Below are positions 1-5,868 of a DNA stretch of 6,546 nucleotides, in pieces; the stretch's first letter is position 1; each line of letters starts with the position of its first letter. This DNA is from Pseudomonadota bacterium. Lineage in GTDB: Bacteria > Pseudomonadota > Alphaproteobacteria > Acetobacterales > Acetobacteraceae. Position numbers and translations under genes: made by a program. A model generated the notes under the pieces. It made no database searches. It was given only the letters and a program-made list of their open reading frames with translations, and was not told the DNA's origin. The DNA lies in the NCBI GenBank assembly GCA_021826485.1, contig JAKAZX010000233.1, forward strand, positions 1 through 6,546, in the 5' to 3' direction.

Positions 1-882
1 GATCGCCCAGATCCCGACATTCTGGATGGCGCAGTAGCCGGAGGCGAGGTTGGGCACCACGTCCCAGCCGCCGCCGCCGAGCAGCTTGCGCGGCGCGACA
101 CCCATGTTGATCGAATCCTGCCAGAATTTCAGCGCCTGGACGGTTCCGGGGCCGTTAAACGCGCTCTTGCCTGCGGCGGTCTGGATCTCTCCGCCGCCCT
201 GCCACATGAACGGGTACCAGGTGAAGTTCTGATAGTAACCGGGCGCGGTCTCGAACACGACGCCGAACCGCTTGCCGTTGGTCAGCTTCTTCGCGACCGC
301 CAGCAGCTCATCCCAGGTCTTCGGGATGTCGTGTTCGGTCAGGCCGGCTTCGCGGAACGCCTCGGTGCTGTAGAACATCGCCATCGGCTCGACTTCCATG
401 GGAATGCCATAGATGCGGTCGTTCACCTTGCGGTTGGCGATGACGCTTGCGGGGAAGTCGGCCTGCGCCGCCGCGTCCATGAACGGGGTCAGATCCTGCA
501 GCACGCCGCCGTTGTAATAGCGCAGGAAGTCGCCCGGGCTGATGATGAAGATGTCGGGCCCGCTGCCGGAGGCGAACGCGGTCGGCAGCTTGGTGCCGTC
601 CATGTACGCGTTGTTCGGGATGTATTCCAGTTCGACCTTCACGTCATGCGTGTCATTCCACGCCTTGACCATGTCCTCGAACCACTTGGACTGAGAGGCG
701 ACGCCGCCGCCGGGCGCGTAGAACTGCCAGAATTTCAGCGGCGCGGCGGCGCCGCGCGCGATGTGTGGGAAGCCGCCGATCGCGCTGCCCACCGCCAGCG
801 CGGCGCCGCCGGCGATCAGGCTGCGCCGCCCCGGCGCCACGCTGCCCGGCGCTTGCGGCAGGGAAATGCTGGTGTCCGGCAT
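1..882 (-). CDS. ABC transporter sugar-binding protein, family 1, Tat-exported (partial, C-terminus missing)
   Basis: This is the periplasmic solute-binding component of a CUT1-type carbohydrate ABC importer (UgpB/MalE-like fold); 294 codons are present, against about 420-450 for the family, and the gene continues past the left edge. The start is the ATG at 882, with GGGAGGA (887-893) 4 nt upstream. Residues 1-47 form a twin-arginine signal: GRRSLIAGG with the Arg pair at 19-20, a hydrophobic alanine/glycine stretch, then ARGAAA as a likely cleavage region. The mature part begins LKFWQFYAPGGG and carries family features such as SGPDIFIISPGDF, a YGIPMEVEPMAMFY segment and IPKTWDELLAVAKKL. It follows the LacI-family gene on the same strand after 56 nt, an arrangement usual for repressor-importer operons; permeases probably lie beyond the edge. 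The substrate cannot be read from sequence. Apiose-containing oligosaccharides or glycosides are possible given the neighbourhood, but this is only inference. Confidence 0.93.
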   Translation of the reverse strand, partial: MPDTSISLPQAPGSVAPGRRSLIAGGAALAVGSAIGGFPHIARGAAAPLKFWQFYAPGGGVASQSKWFEDMVKAWNDTHDVKVELEYIPNNAYMDGTKLPTAFASGSGPDIFIISPGDFLRYYNGGVLQDLTPFMDAAAQADFPASVIANRKVNDRIYGIPMEVEPMAMFYSTEAFREAGLTEHDIPKTWDELLAVAKKLTNGKRFGVVFETAPGYYQNFTWYPFMWQGGGEIQTAAGKSAFNGPGTVQALKFWQDSINMGVAPRKLLGGGGWDVVPNLASGYCAIQNVGIWAI

Positions 883-886
883 GGTA

Positions 887-893
887 TCCTCCC
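887..893 (-). promoter_or_regulatory. Ribosome binding site of the solute-binding protein gene
   Basis: GGGAGGA on the minus strand, 4 nt before the ATG at 882. It fixes the start of a gene whose other end is outside the window, and agrees with the Tat signal beginning at that ATG. Confidence 0.75.
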
Positions 894-938
894 AGTTGCT
901 GTTGCAGCGGCGCGTTCAGGGCCGCCGTTCCCCGTTAA

Positions 939-1949
939 TCAAGTCGAGGCGCGTTCGATCAGGCGATACGGCATTTCCCGGCTGGTCCCGCCGGGTCCCA
1001 TGTCGCCGGCCAGCCGACGCAGCAGCGTTTCCGCGGCAACCGTGCCGAGGTCCTGCTGGAACTGCGATATCGTGGTCAGCGCCGGCGTCACCAGCCGCGC
1101 CACCAGGATGTCGTCGAACCCGATCACCGCGACGCGGCCAGGCACCGGCAGGCCGCGCTCCCGCAGCGCCGCCATCGCACCGATCGCCATCAGGTCGTTG
1201 GCGGCGAAGATCGCATCCGGCACCGCGGCCCCCTCCAGCAGCGTTGACGCCGCGCGGTAGCCGCCGGTTTCGCTGAATTCCGCATCCAGCGCCATGACCG
1301 GCGCCAGTCCGCGTTCCGCGAGTGCCTGCCGATAGCCCGTCGATCGCTCATCCTGCGGGCCGCCGCGCCCGGCAATCATGGCGATCCTGCGCCGGCCGCG
1401 GTCGAGCAGGAAGCTGGTGCCGGCGGCGGCGGCGGCGCGGTTGTCCACGAACAGATTGTCGATCGGCAGGGCGCCTTCCCGCCGGGCGGCGGATTCGATG
1501 CGCACCACGGCCACGCCGGAGTCAACCAGCGGCCGGAAATCGGTGGCGCGCAGCGTGAAGAAGGTTCCGGCGACGCCATCGACCCGTCCTTCCAGGCTCC
1601 AGGTCAGGAAGCGCCGCTCGCGCTCGGCCCGGCCGTCGGTGCTCATCACCAGCACATCAAAGCCGGCGCCGTCGCAGACCGACTGCACGCCGTGCAGGAT
1701 CGACGAATAGAACGGGTTGCCGATATCGGGGACGACGACGGCGAGCGTGTTGGTCCGGCGGGTGCGCAGGGCGCGGGCGGAGCGGTTCACCGCATAGCCG
1801 AGCGCCCGCGCCGTTTCGCGCACGCGCGCCGAGGTGTCGCCGGCAACCACGGCGGCCGACCCGCCCAGCACCAGCGAGACGGTGGCCTGCGACACGCCGG
1901 CCGCCCGCGCAACATCGCGCTGTGTCGCTCTTCCGCCTTTGTTCCGCAT
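939..1949 (-). CDS. LacI-family transcriptional repressor
   Basis: A DNA-binding sugar-responsive regulator of 336 aa, the usual LacI/GalR length. Residues 8-29 form the helix-turn-helix (TQRDVARAAGVSQATVSLVL). The hinge follows at about 50-64 (LGYAVNRSARALRTRR), then the periplasmic-binding-protein-like effector domain, opening with the classic VVVPDIGNPFYSSILHGV (71-88) and containing FAANDLMAIGAMAALRERG (248-266) and VAVIGFDDI (273-281). The ATG at 1949 places the HTH at the expected distance from the N-terminus. No good Shine-Dalgarno precedes it, because a 14-bp palindrome occupies that position. The gene is divergent from the dioxygenase and precedes the ABC binding-protein gene on its own strand, so it probably represses both directions and responds to the imported sugar or a derivative. 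Effector and exact targets are unknown. Confidence 0.95.
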   Translation of the reverse strand: MRNKGGRATQRDVARAAGVSQATVSLVLGGSAAVVAGDTSARVRETARALGYAVNRSARALRTRRTNTLAVVVPDIGNPFYSSILHGVQSVCDGAGFDVLVMSTDGRAERERRFLTWSLEGRVDGVAGTFFTLRATDFRPLVDSGVAVVRIESAARREGALPIDNLFVDNRAAAAAGTSFLLDRGRRRIAMIAGRGGPQDERSTGYRQALAERGLAPVMALDAEFSETGGYRAASTLLEGAAVPDAIFAANDLMAIGAMAALRERGLPVPGRVAVIGFDDILVARLVTPALTTISQFQQDLGTVAAETLLRRLAGDMGPGGTSREMPYRLIERAST

Positions 1950-1952
1950 GCT

Positions 1953-1966
1953 CTAATACGTATTAG
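1953..1966. promoter_or_regulatory. Perfect 14-bp palindrome, likely LacI-family operator
   Basis: CTAATACGTATTAG is a perfect inverted repeat with a central CG, the symmetry typical of LacI/GalR operators (general family knowledge). It is an AT-rich island in GC-rich DNA. It ends 3 nt before the lacI-type ATG (1949), where the Shine-Dalgarno would be, so bound repressor would block its own gene. No second copy was seen in the window. Confidence 0.75.
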
Positions 1967-2034
1967 GCGGCGCGAGCCATCCATATTCCACGGGCCTTGT
2001 CAACTCCGGCCGGGGTGCGGCGGCAGTGCGCGAA

Positions 2035-2063
2035 TTGACCCGGCGGGACGGCATGACGATACT
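2035..2063 (+). promoter_or_regulatory. Sigma70-like promoter of the dioxygenase gene
   Basis: TTGACC (2035-2040, 5 of 6 match to the -35 consensus), a 17-bp spacer, then GATACT (2058-2063, 4 of 6 match to the -10). The predicted transcript starts near 2070, giving a leader of about 30 nt to the ATG at 2101. This favours that start over the in-frame GTG at 2026, which would lie upstream of the promoter. Confidence 0.55.
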
Positions 2064-2089
2064 CCGCCCCGCGAGGTCGGCTGCACGTC

Positions 2090-2096
2090 AGGGGGA
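2090..2096 (+). promoter_or_regulatory. Ribosome binding site deciding the dioxygenase start
   Basis: AGGGGGA, 4 nt before the ATG at 2101. The alternative upstream in-frame start codons (GTG at 2026, ATG at 2053) have no comparable site. Confidence 0.65.
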
Positions 2097-2100
2097 TCGG

Positions 2101-2997
2101 ATGCCTGTTTCGATCAGGCCACTCACGGACGGTCTGCTGGGCGGCGAAGTGTCGGGGATCGACTGCCGCCGTCCCCTGGATGCCGAGACGGTCGCCGCCG
2201 TCGAGGCCGGCATGGACCGCCACGGCGTGCTGGTGTTCCCCGGCCAGGACCTGACCGACGAGCAGCAGATCGCCTTCAGCCGCCATTTCGGCGGGCTGGA
2301 GCGCTACGGCACGCCGGCCCATGTGCGCAAGCGCGCGGATGAACGCCTCGGCCCCGGCATCTCCGATCTGTCGAACCTCGACAAGCAGGGAAGGCCGCTC
2401 GGCGGGGACGATCGGGTCTGGCTGTTCAAGCTCGGCGACCAGCTCTGGCATTCCGACAGTTCGTTCCGGCCGGTGCCGGCCAAATACTCGCTGCTGTCGG
2501 CCCGCGCGATTCCCGCGCATGGCGGCAATACCGAGTTCGCCGACATGCGCGCCGCCTATGACGCGCTGGACGAGGCGATGAAGTCGCTGGTCGAGCCGCT
2601 GATCTGTGCGCATTCGCTGATGTACTCGCGCGGCTCCCTCGGCTTCACCGACTACACCGAGGAGGAGCTTGAGGCGTTTCGCCCGGTGCGCCAGCGGCTC
2701 GTGCGTACCCATCCGGTCACCGGCCGGAAATCGCTGTTCCTGTCCTCGCATGCCGGCGCCATCGAGGGCTGGAGCATTCCGCAGGCCCGCCTGTTCCTGC
2801 GCGACCTGATCGAGCACGCGACGCAGCGCGAATTCGTCTATGCCCATGTCTGGCGGCTGCACGATCTCGTGATATGGGACAACCGCACTACGATGCACCG
2901 CGCCCGGCCGTTCGATGCTGCGGCGGTGCGCGACATGCGCCGCACCACGCTGGCCGGCGACGCGCCGACCATCGAACAGGTTGCCGCGGTCGCCTGA
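2101..2997 (+). CDS. TauD/TfdA-family Fe(II)/2-oxoglutarate-dependent dioxygenase
   Basis: A 298-aa non-haem iron oxygenase coupling 2-oxoglutarate decarboxylation to substrate hydroxylation. The iron triad is visible: His117 and Asp119 in WHSDSSF, and His266 in WDNRTTMHRARPF. Thr144 (GGNTEFADM) and Arg280/Arg281 (DMRRTTLAGD) fit the 2-oxoglutarate-binding positions. The overall sequence looks nearer to the TfdA-like (aryloxyalkanoate dioxygenase-type) branch than to taurine dioxygenase. The ATG at 2101 is chosen because of its Shine-Dalgarno, the promoter between 2035 and 2063, and MPVSIRPLTDGLLGGEVSGID as a typical family N-terminus. The frame stays open upstream to 2026 but that part is not family-like. 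The gene is divergent from the LacI-family regulator and convergent with apsD, with 13 bp between stops. No dioxygenase is known in the D-apiose route, so its substrate is open. Confidence 0.9.
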   Translation: MPVSIRPLTDGLLGGEVSGIDCRRPLDAETVAAVEAGMDRHGVLVFPGQDLTDEQQIAFSRHFGGLERYGTPAHVRKRADERLGPGISDLSNLDKQGRPLGGDDRVWLFKLGDQLWHSDSSFRPVPAKYSLLSARAIPAHGGNTEFADMRAAYDALDEAMKSLVEPLICAHSLMYSRGSLGFTDYTEEELEAFRPVRQRLVRTHPVTGRKSLFLSSHAGAIEGWSIPQARLFLRDLIEHATQREFVYAHVWRLHDLVIWDNRTTMHRARPFDAAAVRDMRRTTLAGDAPTIEQVAAVA

Positions 2998-3010
2998 GCC
3001 GGCGTCGCGT

Positions 3011-4042
3011 TCAGAAGCTCGGCGGGATCACCGTGCGGCCGGCGACGGCGCTTTCATAGGCTGCCTGCACCAGCGCGAGCGTGCGCAGATTGTCGCTGCC
3101 GGAGGTTTCCGGCATGCCGCCCGTGCGCAGGCACTCCGCCCAGTGGCGCTGGATGTTCAGCACGCTTTCCTGGATGTTGTGCCAGGGGCGCGATGCCCAG
3201 GGCCGCAGCGCGGGCGCGACATCGCTGGTCGCCGCGCCGCCCGCATCGACGATGGTCAGCCGGTAATCCTGCGCCAGCCGCAGCGTGCCCGCCGAGCCGT
3301 CGATCTCCACCAGCGTCTCGGGGAACGGCTCGCGCGCCAGCCGGGTGGCATAGCTGCAATCGACGACGGAGGTGACGCCGCCGGCATGGCCGAGCAGAAT
3401 TGTCGCCACGTCCTCGCCGCGGATCGCCGGATTGACCCGCCTGGTGTGCGCCGTGATCTGCACCGCTTCGCCGAACAGGAAGCGCGCCAGGTCGAGCAGG
3501 TGGATGCCGAGGTCCTCGATGATGAACCGCTCGCCCTGCGCCAAATACGGCTGGCCGGCGAACACGTCGTAGGCCGAGCGGAAGCTGATGCGGCCCCAAA
3601 ACGGCGTGCCGATCCGCCCCGCGTCGATCGCCTGCCGCACCGCGCGCAGCGGCGTCTGCCAGCGGAAATTCTCATGCACCATCAGCGGCACGCCGGCCGC
3701 CGTGGCGGCATCCGTCATCGCCACGGCGTCCACCAGATCGGCAGCAAACGGCTTCTGGCAGATCATCGGCACGCGATGGCGCGCGGCCAGTTCAACCAGC
3801 GGGCGATGGCTCGGCACCGTGGTCGCGATATCGACGAAATCGAGCCGCTCCACCGCCAGCATCGCCGCCGCATCGGCATGGCGCGCGGCGATGCCGAACG
3901 CGTCCCCGGTCGCATGGAGCCGTGCCGGATTGCTGTCGCACAGCGCGACGATCCCGGCGCCGACCACTTCGCGCCAGGCGTGCAGGTGGTTGGCGGCGAA
4001 GAAGCCGCAGCCGATCAGGCCGCCGCGCAGGGGGGATGCCAT
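3011..4042 (-). CDS. apsD: D-apiose dehydrogenase (Gfo/Idh/MocA family)
   Basis: A 343-aa cytosolic NAD-dependent sugar dehydrogenase, predicted to oxidise D-apiose to D-apionolactone, the first step of the oxidative apiose pathway. The N-terminal Rossmann domain has RGGLIGCGFFAANHLHAW (6-23) with the GxGxxA-type loop, an acidic residue at the end of strand 2 (CDSNPARL), and CQKPFA with the conserved Lys97. The C-terminal domain carries EDLGIHLLDLARFLFG (176-191), where Asp177 and His181 are the likely catalytic pair. The segments VHENFRWQ, FRSAYDVF, QPYL and RPWHNIQESVLNIQRHW match what I recall of characterised ApsD proteins. The gene starts 10 nt after the apnO stop on the same strand with only a weak Shine-Dalgarno, so it is probably translated from the same transcript. 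The family fold is certain; apiose specificity rests on recalled similarity plus the ApnO and RLP neighbours. Confidence 0.85.
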   Translation of the reverse strand: MASPLRGGLIGCGFFAANHLHAWREVVGAGIVALCDSNPARLHATGDAFGIAARHADAAAMLAVERLDFVDIATTVPSHRPLVELAARHRVPMICQKPFAADLVDAVAMTDAATAAGVPLMVHENFRWQTPLRAVRQAIDAGRIGTPFWGRISFRSAYDVFAGQPYLAQGERFIIEDLGIHLLDLARFLFGEAVQITAHTRRVNPAIRGEDVATILLGHAGGVTSVVDCSYATRLAREPFPETLVEIDGSAGTLRLAQDYRLTIVDAGGAATSDVAPALRPWASRPWHNIQESVLNIQRHWAECLRTGGMPETSGSDNLRTLALVQAAYESAVAGRTVIPPSF

Positions 4043-4052
4043 CAGTGGCCGC

Positions 4053-4880
4053 TCAGGTGATGCGCCGGATGCTGGCGGCGATCTCGTCCGGCTCGAACAC
4101 GCGCTTCCAGTCCGGCCGCATCAATTGCGGCTTGCCGAACTGGATCGCCTTGTTGCACGCATCCGAGAACACGCCCTGGATCTCCCCGAACGTCACGGCG
4201 CCGAGGATGTTCAGATGGCCGAGCAGGAAGTCCCGCGCCGCCTCGCGCGGCACGCCGCGGGCCACCACCTCGTCCATCGCCTCGCGCATCACGTCGAGCA
4301 GGGAGGCGCAGACGGTCTCCGACAATCCCGGCTCCAGCAGCGCCATCTGCTCGACCGAGACGCGGTGCGAGCGCATCACCGGCGCCCAGATCACGCGCGC
4401 GATCGACTCGCCGAGCGCATAGGCCTCGTCCGGCCCCTGCATCAGCGCGTTGACGATGTGCTGCTTCGCGTGCAGGCCGCCGAAATGGTCGTCCTTCGCG
4501 GTCGGGTCGGTTTCGTCGTTGAAGATCGGCGGGTGGCAGGGATGGGTGACGAAATAGGTCAGGTCCTTGCGGTCCGGCAGGTGGCCGGCGAACGGTGCCG
4601 CGGCGTCAAGCGCGATCAGCATCGTGCCCGACGCCAGCCCCGGTGCGATCTCCGCCGCGACACGGCCGATCAGCGTATCGGGGACCGCCAGGATCACCAC
4701 CTCGGCACCCGCCAGCGCCGCATCGGCGGCGACGGTGCTGATGCCGAGGCCGGATTTGAGCCGCTGCCGCCCGGCTTCACTGACCTCGACATGGCGCACC
4801 GCGAAGGGTGAGTTCTTCAGGTTGGCCGCCAGGCGATAGCCCATTTTGCCGCCGGCGCCGAACAACGCGATGCTGGTCAT
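4053..4880 (-). CDS. apnO: D-apionate oxidoisomerase (ApnO family)
   Basis: A 275-aa NAD-dependent enzyme predicted to convert D-apionate to 3-oxo-isoapionate by oxidation coupled to skeletal rearrangement. The Rossmann motif ALFGAGGKMGYRLAANL (5-21) lies right at the N-terminus, followed by VVILAVPDTLIG (61-72). HPCHPPIFNDE (113-123) and RSHRVSVEQMALLEP (170-184) are signatures of this group; general pipelines usually call it a phosphogluconate- or 3-hydroxyisobutyrate-dehydrogenase-like C-terminal protein. The helical C-terminal half contains ARDFLLGHLNI (215-225). The ATG at 4880 is preceded immediately by GAGGAA, an unusually short spacing, but the Rossmann motif leaves no other reasonable start. 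The gene follows gntR after 55 nt and has its own promoter with an operator-like repeat. A plain hydroxyacid dehydrogenase is the alternative, made unlikely by the adjacent apsD and RLP genes. Confidence 0.85.
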   Translation of the reverse strand: MTSIALFGAGGKMGYRLAANLKNSPFAVRHVEVSEAGRQRLKSGLGISTVAADAALAGAEVVILAVPDTLIGRVAAEIAPGLASGTMLIALDAAAPFAGHLPDRKDLTYFVTHPCHPPIFNDETDPTAKDDHFGGLHAKQHIVNALMQGPDEAYALGESIARVIWAPVMRSHRVSVEQMALLEPGLSETVCASLLDVMREAMDEVVARGVPREAARDFLLGHLNILGAVTFGEIQGVFSDACNKAIQFGKPQLMRPDWKRVFEPDEIAASIRRIT

Positions 4881-4909
4881 TTCCTCGCCACCCCGTCTTC
4901 TACGGCACC

Positions 4910-4939
4910 AATCTACGAGGGACTGGTATACTCAGTCAA
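4910..4939 (-). promoter_or_regulatory. Likely promoter of apnO-apsD
   Basis: On the minus strand TTGACT (plus 4934-4939, 5 of 6 match to -35), an 18-bp spacer, then TAGATT (plus 4910-4915, 4 of 6 match to -10). Transcription would start near 4903, about 22 nt before the apnO ATG. The promoter begins inside the last codons of gntR and is overlapped by the operator-like repeat. Confidence 0.5.
4921..4937. promoter_or_regulatory. Operator-like inverted repeat A, upstream of apnO
   Basis: GACTGGTATACTCAGTC has perfect 5-bp arms (GACTG/CAGTC) around 7 nt. It matches the repeat at 5819-5835 at 13 of 17 positions with the same centre. It covers part of the -35 and most of the spacer of the apnO promoter and overlaps the gntR stop codon (4936-4938). 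TGGT-containing inverted repeats are common targets of GntR/FCD regulators (family knowledge). Binding by the neighbouring GntR protein is inferred. Confidence 0.7.
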
Positions 4940-5751
4940 CCAGATGACGGGTCGTCCGACGGCGTCGGTCGGCGGGCCGGCCGGGCCGGTTCGGCCATCA
5001 GCACCGAATAGAGCTGGTTGGCCCGCGTCAGATGGTCGCTCATGGCCGCGCCGGCCGCCTCCGGATCGCCGGCGGCGATCGCGTCGGCGATGCGGGCATG
5101 CTCCTCCAGCGTCAGCCGCTCGGCGCCGCGGGCGGTCACCAGATCGCGGCGGAACCGGGTCATCCAGTCCAGCATCCCCTGGCTCAGCGCGCGGATCAGC
5201 GTGTTGCCGGACATCGCGGCGATCTGGCGGTGGAACGCCATGTCGGCGGCGACGAAGCGGGTCTGGTTGCCGCGGGCGCGCCGGCAATCCTCCAGCGCCG
5301 TGCGCAGGCGCTGGATCGACTCGGCGGTGCCGCGCCGCGCCGCCACCTGCGCCAGCCCGACCTCGAACAGCAGGCGGGCGTCCTTCAGCTCGTCCAGGCC
5401 GCCGGGCATGCGGCCGAGCATCTGCACCATGGCGCCCGACACCTGATCGACGATCGCATCCGCGGTCGGCAGGGTCACGCGCGCGCGCTCTCCGTGGGCG
5501 ATGCGGATCAGGCCCATGCGCTGGAGGGACTGCATCGCCTCCCGGATCGCCGGGCGGCCGACGCCGTAGCGCTGCATCAGCTCGCGTTCCGAGGGCAATT
5601 GGTCGTCGGGCGCCAGCCGGCCGGACTGGATGGTTTCCACCAGGCGGTCGAACACTTCGTGCGAGAGCTTGCGCCGCGCAATCGGGGCAGGCGCGGGCAG
5701 GGAGGGCAGATCGCTGCTGGCCACGCGGCGATGATCCCGCCACCCCGCCAC
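4936..5751 (-). CDS. GntR-family regulator, FadR/FCD subfamily
   Basis: A transcriptional regulator of up to 271 aa. The winged HTH spans about residues 28-94, with PSERELMQRYGVGRPAIREA and LQRMGLIRIAHGERA, the latter recalling NanR-like members. The all-helical FCD effector domain follows, with metal-ligand candidates Asp170, His174 (AADMAFHRQI), His218 (LEEHARI) and His240 (MSDHL), and the SGN motif at 181-183. The longest frame starts with GTG at 5751 without a Shine-Dalgarno, and a TTGACA box lies directly upstream (5753-5758). The GTG at 5724 (residue 10) is an alternative and would give 262 aa; nothing of the HTH is lost. It lies between apnO-apsD and the divergent RLP gene, both preceded by matching 17-bp repeats, so it is probably the local repressor, relieved by an apiose-pathway acid or phosphate. 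Confidence 0.93.
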   Translation of the reverse strand: MAGWRDHRRVASSDLPSLPAPAPIARRKLSHEVFDRLVETIQSGRLAPDDQLPSERELMQRYGVGRPAIREAMQSLQRMGLIRIAHGERARVTLPTADAIVDQVSGAMVQMLGRMPGGLDELKDARLLFEVGLAQVAARRGTAESIQRLRTALEDCRRARGNQTRFVAADMAFHRQIAAMSGNTLIRALSQGMLDWMTRFRRDLVTARGAERLTLEEHARIADAIAAGDPEAAGAAMSDHLTRANQLYSVLMAEPARPARRPTPSDDPSSG

Positions 5752-5818
5752 TTGTCAAGATGTCGCATCAGTGGCGACCGTCCGGCACGCGGCACCCCAT
5801 ACATTTCCGCGCCCTTGC

Positions 5819-5835
5819 AACTGGTATAATGAGTT
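5819..5835. promoter_or_regulatory. Operator-like inverted repeat B, on the RLP promoter
   Basis: AACTGGTATAATGAGTT has 4-bp arms (AACT/AGTT). Compared with repeat A, the outermost pair changes from G-C to A-T, keeping the symmetry. It contains the complete extended -10 of the RLP promoter, so a bound protein would exclude RNA polymerase. GntR binding is inferred. Confidence 0.7.
5822..5830 (+). promoter_or_regulatory. Extended -10 promoter of the RLP gene
   Basis: TGGTATAAT is a perfect TGn-TATAAT extended -10 element. No good -35 is present at 16-18 bp, which extended -10 promoters tolerate. Transcription would start near 5837, leaving a leader of about 32 nt before the ATG at 5869. Confidence 0.65.
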
Positions 5836-5852
5836 CATAACATGGCGCAGGC

Positions 5853-5860
5853 GGAGGAGA
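5853..5860 (+). promoter_or_regulatory. Ribosome binding site deciding the RLP start
   Basis: GGAGGAGA, 8 nt before the ATG at 5869. An in-frame ATG at 5842 lies before this site, has no Shine-Dalgarno, and would sit about 5 nt from the predicted transcript start, so 5869 is preferred. Confidence 0.7.
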
Positions 5861-5868
5861 GCGGCGGC

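Noticed and set aside
907..925. GCGGC/GCCGC inverted repeat between the lacI-type gene and the binding-protein gene, as a terminator
   Set aside because: Only 5 bp with a 9-nt loop and no T-tract; stems of this kind occur by chance in such GC-rich DNA.
331..1260. 309-aa plus-strand ORF
   Set aside because: Antisense to the binding-protein and lacI-type genes; arginine/alanine-rich, no family motif. It is a shadow frame of GC-rich coding DNA.
1996..2003. TTGACAAG on the minus strand as the -35 box of the lacI-type gene
   Set aside because: The -35 match is good, but no acceptable -10 lies 16-18 bp downstream.
1963..2898. 311-aa minus-strand ORF
   Set aside because: Exact opposite of the dioxygenase, whose iron and 2-oxoglutarate motifs make the plus frame real; no recognisable domain.
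2915..4811. Two long plus-strand ORFs (381 aa and 407 aa) opposite apsD and apnO
   Set aside because: Low-complexity Arg/Ala/His composition and no domains, while the minus frames carry full dehydrogenase motifs.
4913..5840. Several long frames opposite or overlapping gntR (281, 298 and 265 aa)
   Set aside because: Proline/arginine/glycine-rich shadow translations; the GntR/FCD frame explains the stretch completely.
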